DNA of 17,003 bases, taken from assembly GCA_007129695.1 (NCBI GenBank), contig SKVA01000076.1:1-17003 (forward strand), read 5' to 3'. The translations under genes were made by a program, and so were the position numbers. Position 1 is the first letter of the stretch; every line of letters begins with the position of its first letter. Shown here piece after piece: positions 6,747 to 13,343 of this stretch. The stretch is from Spirochaetaceae bacterium. Lineage in GTDB: Bacteria > Spirochaetota > Spirochaetia > DSM-27196 > SLST01. The notes beneath the pieces were generated by a model. It was not told the DNA's origin. It ran no database searches and saw nothing but the letters and a program-made list of their open reading frames with translations.

Positions 6747-7691
6747 ATGGTGAGCGTGGAAGACGCACGCGAGTTTTTCCGTCACGATCCCTACGTGCTT
6801 CTCAACCTGGAGGCCACGGAGGCCGCACGCGACGAAGTCGCCCTTCTGTGGTACGACGACCTGTCCGATACCGATCAGCGGCTGATCGACGACGCGTTCG
6901 CCGACATCGACGCGCTGTTCGCCGGACGCGTCGCGGGATACCGCGCCTGCTCAACCCCCTACCATTCGGTCGGCCACACAATGCTCATCACGGTCGCGAT
7001 GGCACGCATCCTGGACGGTGCCCGCCGATCGGGCGTCTGTGACGCATCGGCCGCGGTGTCGGGGCTGCTGGCAGCGCTCTACCACGACTCGGGCTATATA
7101 CAGGATGCCGACAACGACGCAGAGGTTGCTCTGTCGGATCACGAGCGGCGCAGCGTCGATCAGCTGCTGCGCTTCTGCGCATCGGCACGGATCGACGGTC
7201 CGACGGCGACCCTTGCAGTGTCGGCGATCGCACGCCGACCAGAACCCCGACGCGACGCCTCCGACATCGGCCCGTCGGCCGCCGACGCGGACGCCACGGA
7301 CAGGGAGCCGACGCTCGCGACGATGCTCCTGTACGCCGATCTTCTGGGTCAGATGGCCGACCGGGCGTACCTGGAAAAGCTTCTGCTGCTCTACGACGAG
7401 TTCCGACGAATCGGTGTCGACGCGTACCGGAGCGAAATAGAACTGCTTCGCGGAACCGCGGGGTTCTACGGCTCGATCGCGAAGCGATCGAAAGGACGCC
7501 TCGATCAGGTGTCCGGGTACCTGCGCGCGCACTTCGCCGAACGGGCGGGTGCCGCGCGCGATCTCTACTCGGAATACGTGGGGAAGAACATGGACTATCT
7601 GGCGAGCCTGTTGACGATCTACCGCGACGAGTACCGAGACCGGCTGCGCCGACTTCCGACCGACCCGAACGGGTTGCCGCTCGCAAATTGA
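6747..7691 (+). CDS. HD-domain-like metal-dependent phosphohydrolase
   Basis: 314 residues, soluble, with no signal peptide. Metal-ligand motifs of the HD/PDEase fold are visible: YHSVGH (72-77), LYHDSGY (111-117, with the H113-D114 pair), SDHERRS (130-136) and YADLLGQM (196-203), the Asp closing the metal site. The YHSxxH spacing resembles the first motif of cyclic-nucleotide phosphodiesterases, so a nucleotide or cyclic nucleotide substrate is possible but unproven. Residues about 165-188 are a Pro/Asp/Ala-rich insertion between the metal motifs. The C-terminal 100 residues are helical and charged (LYSEYVGKNMDYLASLL and on). The frame is open for 84 more codons upstream, but those overlap the DUF4230 gene; the ATG after the -10 box is preferred. 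It stands between the DUF4230 pair and trxA. Confidence 0.75.
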   Translation: MVSVEDAREFFRHDPYVLLNLEATEAARDEVALLWYDDLSDTDQRLIDDAFADIDALFAGRVAGYRACSTPYHSVGHTMLITVAMARILDGARRSGVCDASAAVSGLLAALYHDSGYIQDADNDAEVALSDHERRSVDQLLRFCASARIDGPTATLAVSAIARRPEPRRDASDIGPSAADADATDREPTLATMLLYADLLGQMADRAYLEKLLLLYDEFRRIGVDAYRSEIELLRGTAGFYGSIAKRSKGRLDQVSGYLRAHFAERAGAARDLYSEYVGKNMDYLASLLTIYRDEYRDRLRRLPTDPNGLPLAN

Positions 7692-7727
7692 TTCGGTACT
7701 ATATATATAAATTATCTTATACAAGGA
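7688..7727 (+). promoter_or_regulatory. AT-rich promoter region and ribosome-binding site of trxA
   Basis: A sharply AT-rich 40-base stretch in otherwise GC-rich DNA. A -35 candidate TTGATT (7688-7693) overlaps the stop codon of the upstream gene. The -10 is ambiguous among overlapping T/A-rich hexamers (for example TATCTT at 7713-7718). AAGGA (7723-7727) lies 6 bases before the ATG and is a proper Shine-Dalgarno sequence. Confidence 0.55.
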
Positions 7728-7733
7728 TGCGCA

Positions 7734-8096
7734 ATGAGTGAGAAACTGACAACCGCCGACTTCAAGGCGAAGGTGTTCGACTGGGAAGAGAACAGCGAGT
7801 GGGCGTACAAGGGCGAGCTACCCGCGATCGTCGATTTCTACGCTGACTGGTGCGGCCCGTGCAAGATGGTCGCCCCGATTCTGGAGGAACTGAGCCAGGA
7901 GTTCGAGGGGAAGATCAACGTGTACAAGGTAGACACCGATGCCGAGCAGGAGCTCGCGATGGCGTTCGGGATCCAGAGCATCCCTTCACTGCTGTTCATC
8001 CCGGTCGGAGACAAGCCGCAGATGGCCGCCGGAGCGCTTCAGAAACAGCAGTTTTACCAGGCCATCAAGGATGTCCTGAAAGTCGAGGCTGCATAG
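7734..8096 (+). CDS. trxA: Thioredoxin
   Basis: 120 residues, cytosolic dithiol-disulfide oxidoreductase that keeps protein cysteines reduced and supplies electrons to ribonucleotide reductase and peroxidases. The active site is WCGPCK with cysteines at 40 and 43, and the cis-proline that faces it is in SIPSL (P84). FYADWCGPCKMVAPILEEL and VYKVDTDAEQELAMAFGI are typical. It has about 10 more N-terminal residues (ADFKAKVFDWEENSEW) than E. coli TrxA and no signal peptide. It is preceded by an AT-rich promoter and a clear ribosome-binding site, and followed by a weak hairpin with a T-run, so it is probably a single-gene transcript. Confidence 0.95.
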   Translation: MSEKLTTADFKAKVFDWEENSEWAYKGELPAIVDFYADWCGPCKMVAPILEELSQEFEGKINVYKVDTDAEQELAMAFGIQSIPSLLFIPVGDKPQMAAGALQKQQFYQAIKDVLKVEAA

Positions 8097-8105
8097 CCCA
8101 AGCCA

Positions 8106-8134
8106 TTGATTCGCCTGGCCGGGCACGGTATTCT
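8106..8134 (+). promoter_or_regulatory. Possible promoter downstream of trxA (TTGATT-N17-TATTCT)
   Basis: -35 TTGATT and -10 TATTCT, each 4 of 6, with an ideal 17-base spacer; predicted start near 8141. The hairpin and T-run at 8161-8190 would lie 20 bases downstream and might stop this transcript. It is one of two candidate promoters for the structured RNA. Confidence 0.3.
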
Positions 8135-8160
8135 TATGCGCGAAAGCCGCATTCTGATGT

Positions 8161-8190
8161 AACCATTCATCAGGAGCGTGGTTCTTTTTT
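8161..8190 (+). terminator. Weak intrinsic terminator after trxA
   Basis: AACCA (8161-8165) pairs with TGGTT (8179-8183), with one more possible G-U pair, followed by CTTTTTT (8184-8190). The stem is short for GC-rich DNA but the T-run is good. It probably ends the trxA transcript. Confidence 0.45.
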
Positions 8191-8195
8191 ATGAT
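8190..8195 (+). promoter_or_regulatory. Candidate -10 box (TATGAT) of the structured RNA
   Basis: TATGAT matches consensus at 5 of 6 bases. It overlaps the end of the T-run after trxA and predicts a start near 8202, exactly at the CCGGGGGG segment that is complementary to the RNA's 3' end. The -35 (around 8166-8172) is poor. Confidence 0.35.
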
Positions 8196-8278
8196 TGGGG
8201 CCGGGGGGATTGTCGTTGACATCCTGCCGACTGCCGGGAAACCGGCCGAGGGTAGCGAGAAGCGCCACGCTGAGCGAT

Positions 8279-8345
8279 GGGTGACCGGAGCGTCGGGGTA
8301 AGCCTGCGTTGCAGAGGGATACCGATCTAACCGGGTGACCGGAGC
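8279..8345 (+). repeat. Two copies of GGGTGACCGGAGC within the candidate RNA
   Basis: The 13-base sequence occurs at 8279-8291 and 8333-8345, 54 bases apart. In each copy GG-GTGA-CC can fold as a GNRA-capped hairpin followed by GGA and then the 3' strand of an enclosing stem. The enclosing stems differ in sequence, so the module rather than the whole arm is duplicated. Confidence 0.6.
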
Positions 8346-8449
8346 AATGCGTACGCGGATCAAAGCTCTGTTCAGTTCGTTCCTGCCCCGGAGCGTGCTG
8401 GATAGGATAAACCGGTTCTTGTGATCGGTTGCGCTTTCTTTTCACGCCG

Positions 8450-8491
8450 CCCCCCAGGTTTTATTACCTCCTTTCCTGGGGGGTTTTTTTT
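8450..8491 (+). terminator. Strong intrinsic terminator upstream of leuS
   Basis: CCCCCCAGG (8450-8458) and CCTGGGGGG (8475-8483) form a perfect 9-bp GC stem with a 16-base loop. Eight T residues follow (8484-8491). It is the strongest terminator in the window, and it separates the upstream RNA from leuS. Confidence 0.93.
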
Positions 8492-8507
8492 GCTCTTCCG
8501 CTTACGG

Positions 8508-8513
8508 TATTAT
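8508..8513 (+). promoter_or_regulatory. Candidate -10 box (TATTAT) of leuS
   Basis: TATTAT (5 of 6) ends 8 bases before the leuS ATG at 8522, and no Shine-Dalgarno sequence lies in between. The -35 position falls on the terminator's T-run (TTTTTT) and is poor. This suggests a leaderless leuS mRNA that starts after the terminator. Confidence 0.45.
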
Positions 8514-8521
8514 CTGACGCA

Positions 8522-10960
8522 ATGAGCAAGTACCCGTTCACCGATATCGAGCAGCGCTGGCAGGCGTTCTGGGAAGAGCACCAGACCTTTCGTGTGACCG
8601 AAGATCCTGCGATTCCGAAAGAGAAGCGCAAATACGTCCTGGACATGTTCCCCTACCCGTCGGCGGCGGGTCTGCACGTCGGGCACCCCGAAGGGTACAC
8701 CGCGACCGACATCTACTGCCGATTCCTGCGAATGCGCGGCTACGCGGTCCTGCACCCGATGGGGTTCGACAGCTTCGGGCTCGCGGCCGAGACGTACGCG
8801 ATCCAGAAGGGCACGCACCCGCGCACCACGACCGAAGCGAACATCGACCAGTTCCGGCGTCAGATCAAGTCACTCGGATTCAGCTACGACTGGAGTCGCG
8901 AGGTATCGACGCACAAGGCCGACTACTACCGCTGGACGCAGTGGATCTTCCTGAAACTCCACGAAAGGGGGCTCGCGTACGTCGCCGAGGTACCCGTCTG
9001 GTACTGCGCGGAGCTGGGGACCGTCCTCGCGAACGAAGAGGTGCTCACGACCCCCAACGGCCCGCGCAGCGAGCGCGGAAACCACCCGGTTGAGCGACGC
9101 CCGCTTCGGCAGTGGATGCTCAGGATCACCGAGTACGCAGACCGGCTCCTGGAAGGGCTCGACGGGCTCGACTGGCCCGAGTCGATCAAGGCGATGCAGC
9201 GCAACTGGATCGGACGCAGCGAAGGCGCAAACGTCACCTTCCCGCTCGCCGATGGGTCGGGGTCGGTCGAGGTGTTCACAACGCGTCCCGACACGCTCTT
9301 TGGCGCGACCTACATGGTCCTTGCCCCCGAGCACCCGCTTGTGGAACGGATCACGACTCCCGAGCAACGCGCCGCGGTTAATGCGTACAGGGAGAGGACG
9401 AACCTGAAGAGCGACCTGGAGCGGACCGAGCTCTCCAAGGAGAAGACCGGTGTGGCAACCGGCGCGTTTGCGATCAACCCGGTCAACGGCCAGAAGATTC
9501 CCGTGTGGATCTCCGACTACATCCTGATATCGTACGGAACGGGCGCGATCATGGCGGTCCCCGGGCACGATGAGCGCGACTTCGAGTTCGCCACGCAGTT
9601 CGGGCTTCCGATCGTCCGCGTCGTTGCGCCGGCCGACGATCCCGATAGCTCGACCGATCTCACCGAAGCGATGAGCGCCTACGGGGTATCGGTGAACTCA
9701 GGCGCGTTCAGCGGATTGCCGACCGCACAGGCAAAGCAGCAGATCACCGAGTGGCTCGAATCCAGGGCTATCGGATCGAAGGCGGTCAACTACAAGCTGC
9801 GCGACTGGATCTTCGCGCGCCAGCGCTACTGGGGCGAACCGATTCCCGTCGTCGAGTGCGACGGCGAGTACGTGCCCATCCCAGCCGACCAGCTCCCGGT
9901 ATTGCTTCCCGAGGTCGAGAGCTACAAACCGACCGGAACCGGGGAGAGCCCGCTTGCCGGCGTCAAGGAATGGGTCCGAGCCGAATGCCCCGACGGGTCG
10001 GGCAGGATCGGACGGCGCGAAACGAGCACGATGCCACAGTGGGCCGGCAGCTGCTGGTACTACCTGCGCTACCTCGATCCACACAACGAGCACGAGTTTG
10101 CGTCGCACGACAAGATCGACTACTGGATGCCGGTGGATCTCTACGTCGGCGGCGCCGAACACGCGGTGCTCCACCTGCTCTACGCCCGGTTCTGGCACAA
10201 GGTGCTCTACGACATCGGCGTCGTGACCACCGACGAGCCATTCCTCCGCCTTGTGAACCAGGGCATGATCCTGGGCGAGGGCGGCGTGAAGATGTCGAAG
10301 AGCCTGGGCAACGTGATCAACCCCGACGACATCGTCGCCGAGTTCGGCGCCGACTCGATGCGGATGTACGAGATGTTCATGGGACCGCTCGAAGTCGCCA
10401 AACCGTGGTCGACGAACGGGCTGGCCGGCGTGCACCGCTTCCTTGACCGCGTCTACCGGCTGAGCCGCACCGACATCGTCGACGGAGAGCCGCCGATCGA
10501 GCTGCAGCGGCTCCTTCACAAGACGATCAGGAAGGTGACCGACGACACCGATTCGCTCGCGTTCAACACCGCGATCGCGCAGATGATGATCTACGTGAAC
10601 GAACTCTACAAGGCCGACGCTTTGTACCGTGGTCTGTGGGAACCCTTCGTGCTGCTCCTCTCACCGTACGCACCGCACCTGGGCGAACAGCTGTGGGTCG
10701 ACCTTGGGCACGAGCCGTCGGTATCGAAGCAGAGCTGGCCCGAGTACGATCCGGCGCTGACCGTCGACGACGAGGTAACGATCGTTCTCCAGGTCAACGG
10801 CAAGGTTCGCAGCAAACTCACCGCGGCGACCGGGACAAGTGCGCAGGAGATCGAGCGCCTCGCGCTCGCCGACGAGCGGATCATCGAGTGGACGACCGGG
10901 AAGCAGGTGGTCAAGGTCATCGCGGTTCCCGACAAGCTGGTAAACGTCGTCGTCCGATAG
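8522..10960 (+). CDS. leuS: Leucyl-tRNA synthetase
   Basis: 812 residues, a complete bacterial-type class Ia enzyme that charges tRNA-Leu with leucine in the cytosol. The HIGH signature is HVGH (52-55) within FPYPSAAGLHVGHPEGY. The CP1 editing domain that hydrolyses mischarged tRNA follows, with FTTRPDTLFGATYMVLAPEH. Later come NYKLRDWIFARQRYWGEPIP, QWAGSCWYYLRYLDP and the KMSKS loop at 590-594 (GVKMSKSLGNVINPDD). The frame runs 31 codons further upstream, but those cross the terminator hairpin, so the start is MSKYPF at 8522. The leader has a TATTAT box 8 bases ahead and no ribosome-binding site. The gene converges with a lipoprotein gene 6 bases beyond its stop. Confidence 0.98.
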   Translation: MSKYPFTDIEQRWQAFWEEHQTFRVTEDPAIPKEKRKYVLDMFPYPSAAGLHVGHPEGYTATDIYCRFLRMRGYAVLHPMGFDSFGLAAETYAIQKGTHPRTTTEANIDQFRRQIKSLGFSYDWSREVSTHKADYYRWTQWIFLKLHERGLAYVAEVPVWYCAELGTVLANEEVLTTPNGPRSERGNHPVERRPLRQWMLRITEYADRLLEGLDGLDWPESIKAMQRNWIGRSEGANVTFPLADGSGSVEVFTTRPDTLFGATYMVLAPEHPLVERITTPEQRAAVNAYRERTNLKSDLERTELSKEKTGVATGAFAINPVNGQKIPVWISDYILISYGTGAIMAVPGHDERDFEFATQFGLPIVRVVAPADDPDSSTDLTEAMSAYGVSVNSGAFSGLPTAQAKQQITEWLESRAIGSKAVNYKLRDWIFARQRYWGEPIPVVECDGEYVPIPADQLPVLLPEVESYKPTGTGESPLAGVKEWVRAECPDGSGRIGRRETSTMPQWAGSCWYYLRYLDPHNEHEFASHDKIDYWMPVDLYVGGAEHAVLHLLYARFWHKVLYDIGVVTTDEPFLRLVNQGMILGEGGVKMSKSLGNVINPDDIVAEFGADSMRMYEMFMGPLEVAKPWSTNGLAGVHRFLDRVYRLSRTDIVDGEPPIELQRLLHKTIRKVTDDTDSLAFNTAIAQMMIYVNELYKADALYRGLWEPFVLLLSPYAPHLGEQLWVDLGHEPSVSKQSWPEYDPALTVDDEVTIVLQVNGKVRSKLTAATGTSAQEIERLALADERIIEWTTGKQVVKVIAVPDKLVNVVVR

Positions 10961-10972
10961 CCCGGTCTATCG
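10955..10972. repeat. Inverted repeat holding the stop codons of two convergent genes
   Basis: CGATAG-N6-CTATCG is a perfect 6-bp inverted repeat. Its left arm ends with the leuS TAG and its right arm contains the stop of the minus-strand lipoprotein gene. It could act as a minimal bidirectional hairpin, but there is no T-run on either side, so terminator function is uncertain. Confidence 0.4.
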
Positions 10973-11782
10973 CGGCAGAGTCGCCCACGCCCTGCCGTCC
11001 GAGTCGACGGACAACGCCACGCGTCGTCCGTCGGATGACCAGAGCGCGGTGACGCCGACGGGCGCGGCGGGCCACGGGTCGCCTCCAGCGACCGCGCGTG
11101 CGAACGGCGACATCGCCACCCACGATCCGTCGGGAACCGCGATGTCGACCGGCCACGTCGGTGCGGCGCGGATGAGCGTCGTGCGCATCGATCGCGCGGC
11201 GATCGCGGTGCGAAGCGGCAGGTAGTCGATCAGCCACGGATCGGACGGTAGCGCGGCTGCGATTTCGTCGATCAGCCGCGACACCAACAGGCCACGGATG
11301 TCGACGCCGGCCGCCAGAACGTCGGCAATGAGCGATGCGGCCGGCCCCGACTCGAACGACAGCGCTATACTCCCACCGCGCCGCGCGGACGGATCGGTCG
11401 ACTGCGTCGGCCACACCCCGCCGGCCGGAGCGAGCCGTTCGCCGCAGGCGAGCGCGGGCCCGCCAGTCTCCCAGGCCACGTCGGCCAGGAGCGCCACCGG
11501 CGCAACGCGCGGAATCGTCGTGACAACAGTTGTACCCGCCTCCACCGACCTGGCCGCGGTACCGGAGTCGACCGCGCTCTGCCACCGCACGTGGAACCGC
11601 GGTTCCCCCCACGCTGCGGTCCATACCGCCGGCGCGACCGGCATCAGAACCGCTACCTCGATCCGGTCGAACGGAACCGAACACGACGCAGACAGAACGA
11701 GCGCGCACGCGACGGCAAGCGCGCTCCCGGTGGCCGCGGGCCGCAGCGACGCAGCCCCGCCGGCGGTTTTCAAGTGCTTCAT
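10967..11782 (-). CDS. Putative lipoprotein of unknown function
   Basis: 271 residues. A basic and Ala-rich start is followed by a hydrophobic core (ALAVACALVLSASC) with a possible lipidation Cys at 34. The lipobox (SASC) is atypical at -3, and the stretch before the core is long, so a plain signal peptide is the alternative. The mature part (SVPFDRIEVAVLMPVAPAVWTAAWG) alternates strands and turns. It ends in WSSDGRRVALSVDSDGRAWATLP, which looks like a small beta repeat. There are no enzyme motifs. The frame has the codon bias of its neighbours and is bounded by a convergent leuS and a divergent helical-protein gene, which supports it as real. No Shine-Dalgarno sequence; a minus-strand GATAAC lies 5 bases before the ATG. 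I do not recognise the family. Confidence 0.65.
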   Translation of the reverse strand: MKHLKTAGGAASLRPAATGSALAVACALVLSASCSVPFDRIEVAVLMPVAPAVWTAAWGEPRFHVRWQSAVDSGTAARSVEAGTTVVTTIPRVAPVALLADVAWETGGPALACGERLAPAGGVWPTQSTDPSARRGGSIALSFESGPAASLIADVLAAGVDIRGLLVSRLIDEIAAALPSDPWLIDYLPLRTAIAARSMRTTLIRAAPTWPVDIAVPDGSWVAMSPFARAVAGGDPWPAAPVGVTALWSSDGRRVALSVDSDGRAWATLPR

Positions 11783-11878
11783 GCCGGGTTATCGGTAGGA
11801 TTTCGCGGCGCGCTTCATCTGTTGCGCGCATTTCGACTCCCGGTCGCGATCAACAATTTCGGCACCACCGGTTTCCTG

Positions 11879-11907
11879 TTGCGACCCACGGGGCTTTGCG
11901 GGATAAT
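11879..11907 (+). promoter_or_regulatory. Promoter of the 469-residue protein gene
   Basis: -35 TTGCGA (11879-11884, 4 of 6), 17-base spacer, -10 GATAAT (11902-11907, 5 of 6). The -10 ends 8 bases before the ATG at 11916, with no ribosome-binding site, again predicting a leaderless or 1-2-base leader. The rest of the divergent region 11783-11915 shows nothing else I can name. Confidence 0.55.
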
Positions 11908-11915
11908 GGCGCTCG

Positions 11916-13325
11916 ATGGACGCAGAACGCTCCTTCATTGAAACGCTCTCCGACGCGGTCGACTCTCGCAAAGCCGCGATCGATCGGGAGGTGCTTCCGA
12001 AGCTCAAGGAGCAGTTCCGGGTGTTTCACGCGTCGCTCCAGGGGCTGCACGCGCTGCTCATCCGCAAGGGGCTCGTCCAGCAGGACCCATACAAGAGCGA
12101 CAACAAGGTCGCCGACATCACACCACCATCCGACGATCAGTACCTGGAATCGGAGCGCGACGTCGCGCTTGGAGTACGCCTTGACGCGTACGACAACGTG
12201 CTGGAGTACCTGGACAGTTACTACGAGATGCGCGCCGAGGTGCTCGACTTCCGGCAGCTCAAGCGCCTGTCGGAGCTCGTATCGTATATCCAGTGGGATC
12301 GCCTGTCGCCGAGCTCGCCGAAGGCGACCACGCGTGGCCTCGCCGACCTGGTCGCGCGCGCGCGCGGCGGCAACGACGGGTTCGCGAGCAGCGTGATCGC
12401 AGATTCGCTCGACCAGCTCGGCAAAATGACAAAAGAAATCGTCGCGCAGATCAAGGTTGTCGGCGCGTACAAGCGCGAAGAGTACAAGCTGATGCTGCGT
12501 CGCGACGTCATCGCGACGATCGACAACCCGGAGCGACTGCAAGCCAACGACGATGCATCGATACAGACGATCCGCGAACGGTTCAAGTCCGCGAGCGTCG
12601 CCGGACCGTTCGTACCGGAGCTCGCGAGCGAGGTCATCGCCGAGGACTATGGTCCCGACGGAGCAACGCTTCGCCAGGAAGTGATCGCCCGGCTGATGCA
12701 GTCGGCTCCGCGCGCACGCAAGAAGCGTCCGACCGAGTCGCTCCGCGATCAGCTCATTGGGGCGCTGCGGGGGCTCGCGTCGGCGAGCCGCGCGCTCGAC
12801 GCGATCGCGACGAATCTCCGGATCAACGACGAGCAGATCCGCACGGGCAAGCGGGATCTGGCAACGCGTTTCCGCGAATGGATCGACCGGATGACCAACC
12901 GGACACCCACGGAGACGGTCTACGACGTCGAGTATCTCGACGAAGCAACGGGCAGCAAGCAGACCGAGCGCGTCGCGTTCACGGCATTCGTCGACGGCGC
13001 AGCGAAGAAGGCGCGTCTCTACGCGTCGTTCCTGGCGAAGTCGGGCACGCCGTGGTCGAGGCTCCAGAGCGCAGACGAGGATCAGTTACTGTCGTACCTG
13101 TCGCGCGAGCTCGGCGACTGCCACCTGATCCATCGGCGGGCGCAGGCGCTCGATGTCCATATCAAGTCCAACGCGCCACCACTGCTCCGTGCCAGGATGA
13201 AGGGAGTCAAGATCGAGCTCACCGCGCTGCGAAATGCGATAGTTACTGCCAACCAGCTCAAGCACGAGTACGTGGGCAAAAAAGAAGAGGAAGAACAGCT
13301 GCGCACGCTCGGGATCGACGAGTAG
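11916..13325 (+). CDS. Conserved helical protein of unknown function, possibly spirochaete-specific
   Basis: 469 residues, soluble, with no signal peptide or membrane segment. The sequence is almost wholly helical and rich in charged residues. The first 120 residues have long amphipathic helices (VDSRKAAIDREVLPKLKEQF; LDAYDNVLEYLDSYYEMRAE) that suggest coiled coils. The middle (about 185-300) has KMTKEIVAQIKVVGAYKREE and an Arg/Lys cluster, APRARKKRPTES. A distinct segment near 330-350 (PTETVYDVEYLDEATGSKQTE) looks like a beta hairpin. The C-terminus ends in an Asp/Glu/Lys-rich tail (YVGKKEEEEQLRTLGIDE). I see no catalytic motif. From memory it resembles hypothetical proteins of spirochaetes, which needs a search to confirm. 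It has its own promoter and stands alone. Confidence 0.75.
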   Translation: MDAERSFIETLSDAVDSRKAAIDREVLPKLKEQFRVFHASLQGLHALLIRKGLVQQDPYKSDNKVADITPPSDDQYLESERDVALGVRLDAYDNVLEYLDSYYEMRAEVLDFRQLKRLSELVSYIQWDRLSPSSPKATTRGLADLVARARGGNDGFASSVIADSLDQLGKMTKEIVAQIKVVGAYKREEYKLMLRRDVIATIDNPERLQANDDASIQTIRERFKSASVAGPFVPELASEVIAEDYGPDGATLRQEVIARLMQSAPRARKKRPTESLRDQLIGALRGLASASRALDAIATNLRINDEQIRTGKRDLATRFREWIDRMTNRTPTETVYDVEYLDEATGSKQTERVAFTAFVDGAAKKARLYASFLAKSGTPWSRLQSADEDQLLSYLSRELGDCHLIHRRAQALDVHIKSNAPPLLRARMKGVKIELTALRNAIVTANQLKHEYVGKKEEEEQLRTLGIDE

Positions 13326-13343
13326 GCGAACGATCGGTCCAGA

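Larger units (their letters stand above)
8202..8491 (+). ncRNA. Candidate structured non-coding RNA, family not recognised
   Basis: The 425 bases between trxA and leuS contain no credible protein gene but a dense run of helices ending in a strong terminator. By eye: TGTC-GTT-GACA near 8211-8221; CTGCC (8224-8228) with GGTAG (8251-8255) enclosing GCCGG-GAAA-CCGGC (8233-8246), a GNRA tetraloop; ACGCT (8267-8271) with AGCGT (8289-8293); GCGTTGC (8306-8312) with GCAATGC (8344-8350) enclosing CCGG-GTGA-CCGG (8331-8342); GCTCTG (8365-8370) with CGGAGC (8389-8394); AACCG (8410-8414) with CGGTT (8426-8430). The 5' CCGGGGGG (8201-8208) can pair with CCCCCCAGG (8450-8458). It lacks the RNase P, tmRNA, SRP and 6S signatures I know. 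The 5' end is uncertain (about 8141 or 8202). It could instead be a cis-regulatory leader of leuS. Confidence 0.5.

Noticed and set aside
8170..8445. 91-codon minus-strand frame in the trxA-leuS gap
   Set aside because: Arg/Pro/Ser-rich with no promoter or ribosome-binding site; it crosses the RNA helices and gives no protein-like pattern.
8202..8491. RNase P RNA, tmRNA, SRP RNA or 6S RNA in the trxA-leuS gap
   Set aside because: I looked for GAGGAAAGTCC/ACAGAA (RNase P), the tRNA-like CCA end and tag reading frame (tmRNA), GGTCCGGAAGGAAGCAGC (SRP) and a single long bubble hairpin (6S). None is present.
8202..8491. T-box leader controlling leuS
   Set aside because: No AGGGTGGNACCGCG antiterminator sequence was found, and the order of elements does not fit. 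GGGTGACC is only superficially similar.
8429..8521. Upstream TTG start for leuS adding 31 residues
   Set aside because: The extension would translate the terminator hairpin and T-run, and the LeuRS family starts near MSKYPF.
9698..10519. 273-codon minus-strand frame opposite leuS
   Set aside because: Antisense to the catalytic core of LeuRS; composition is that of a shadow frame.
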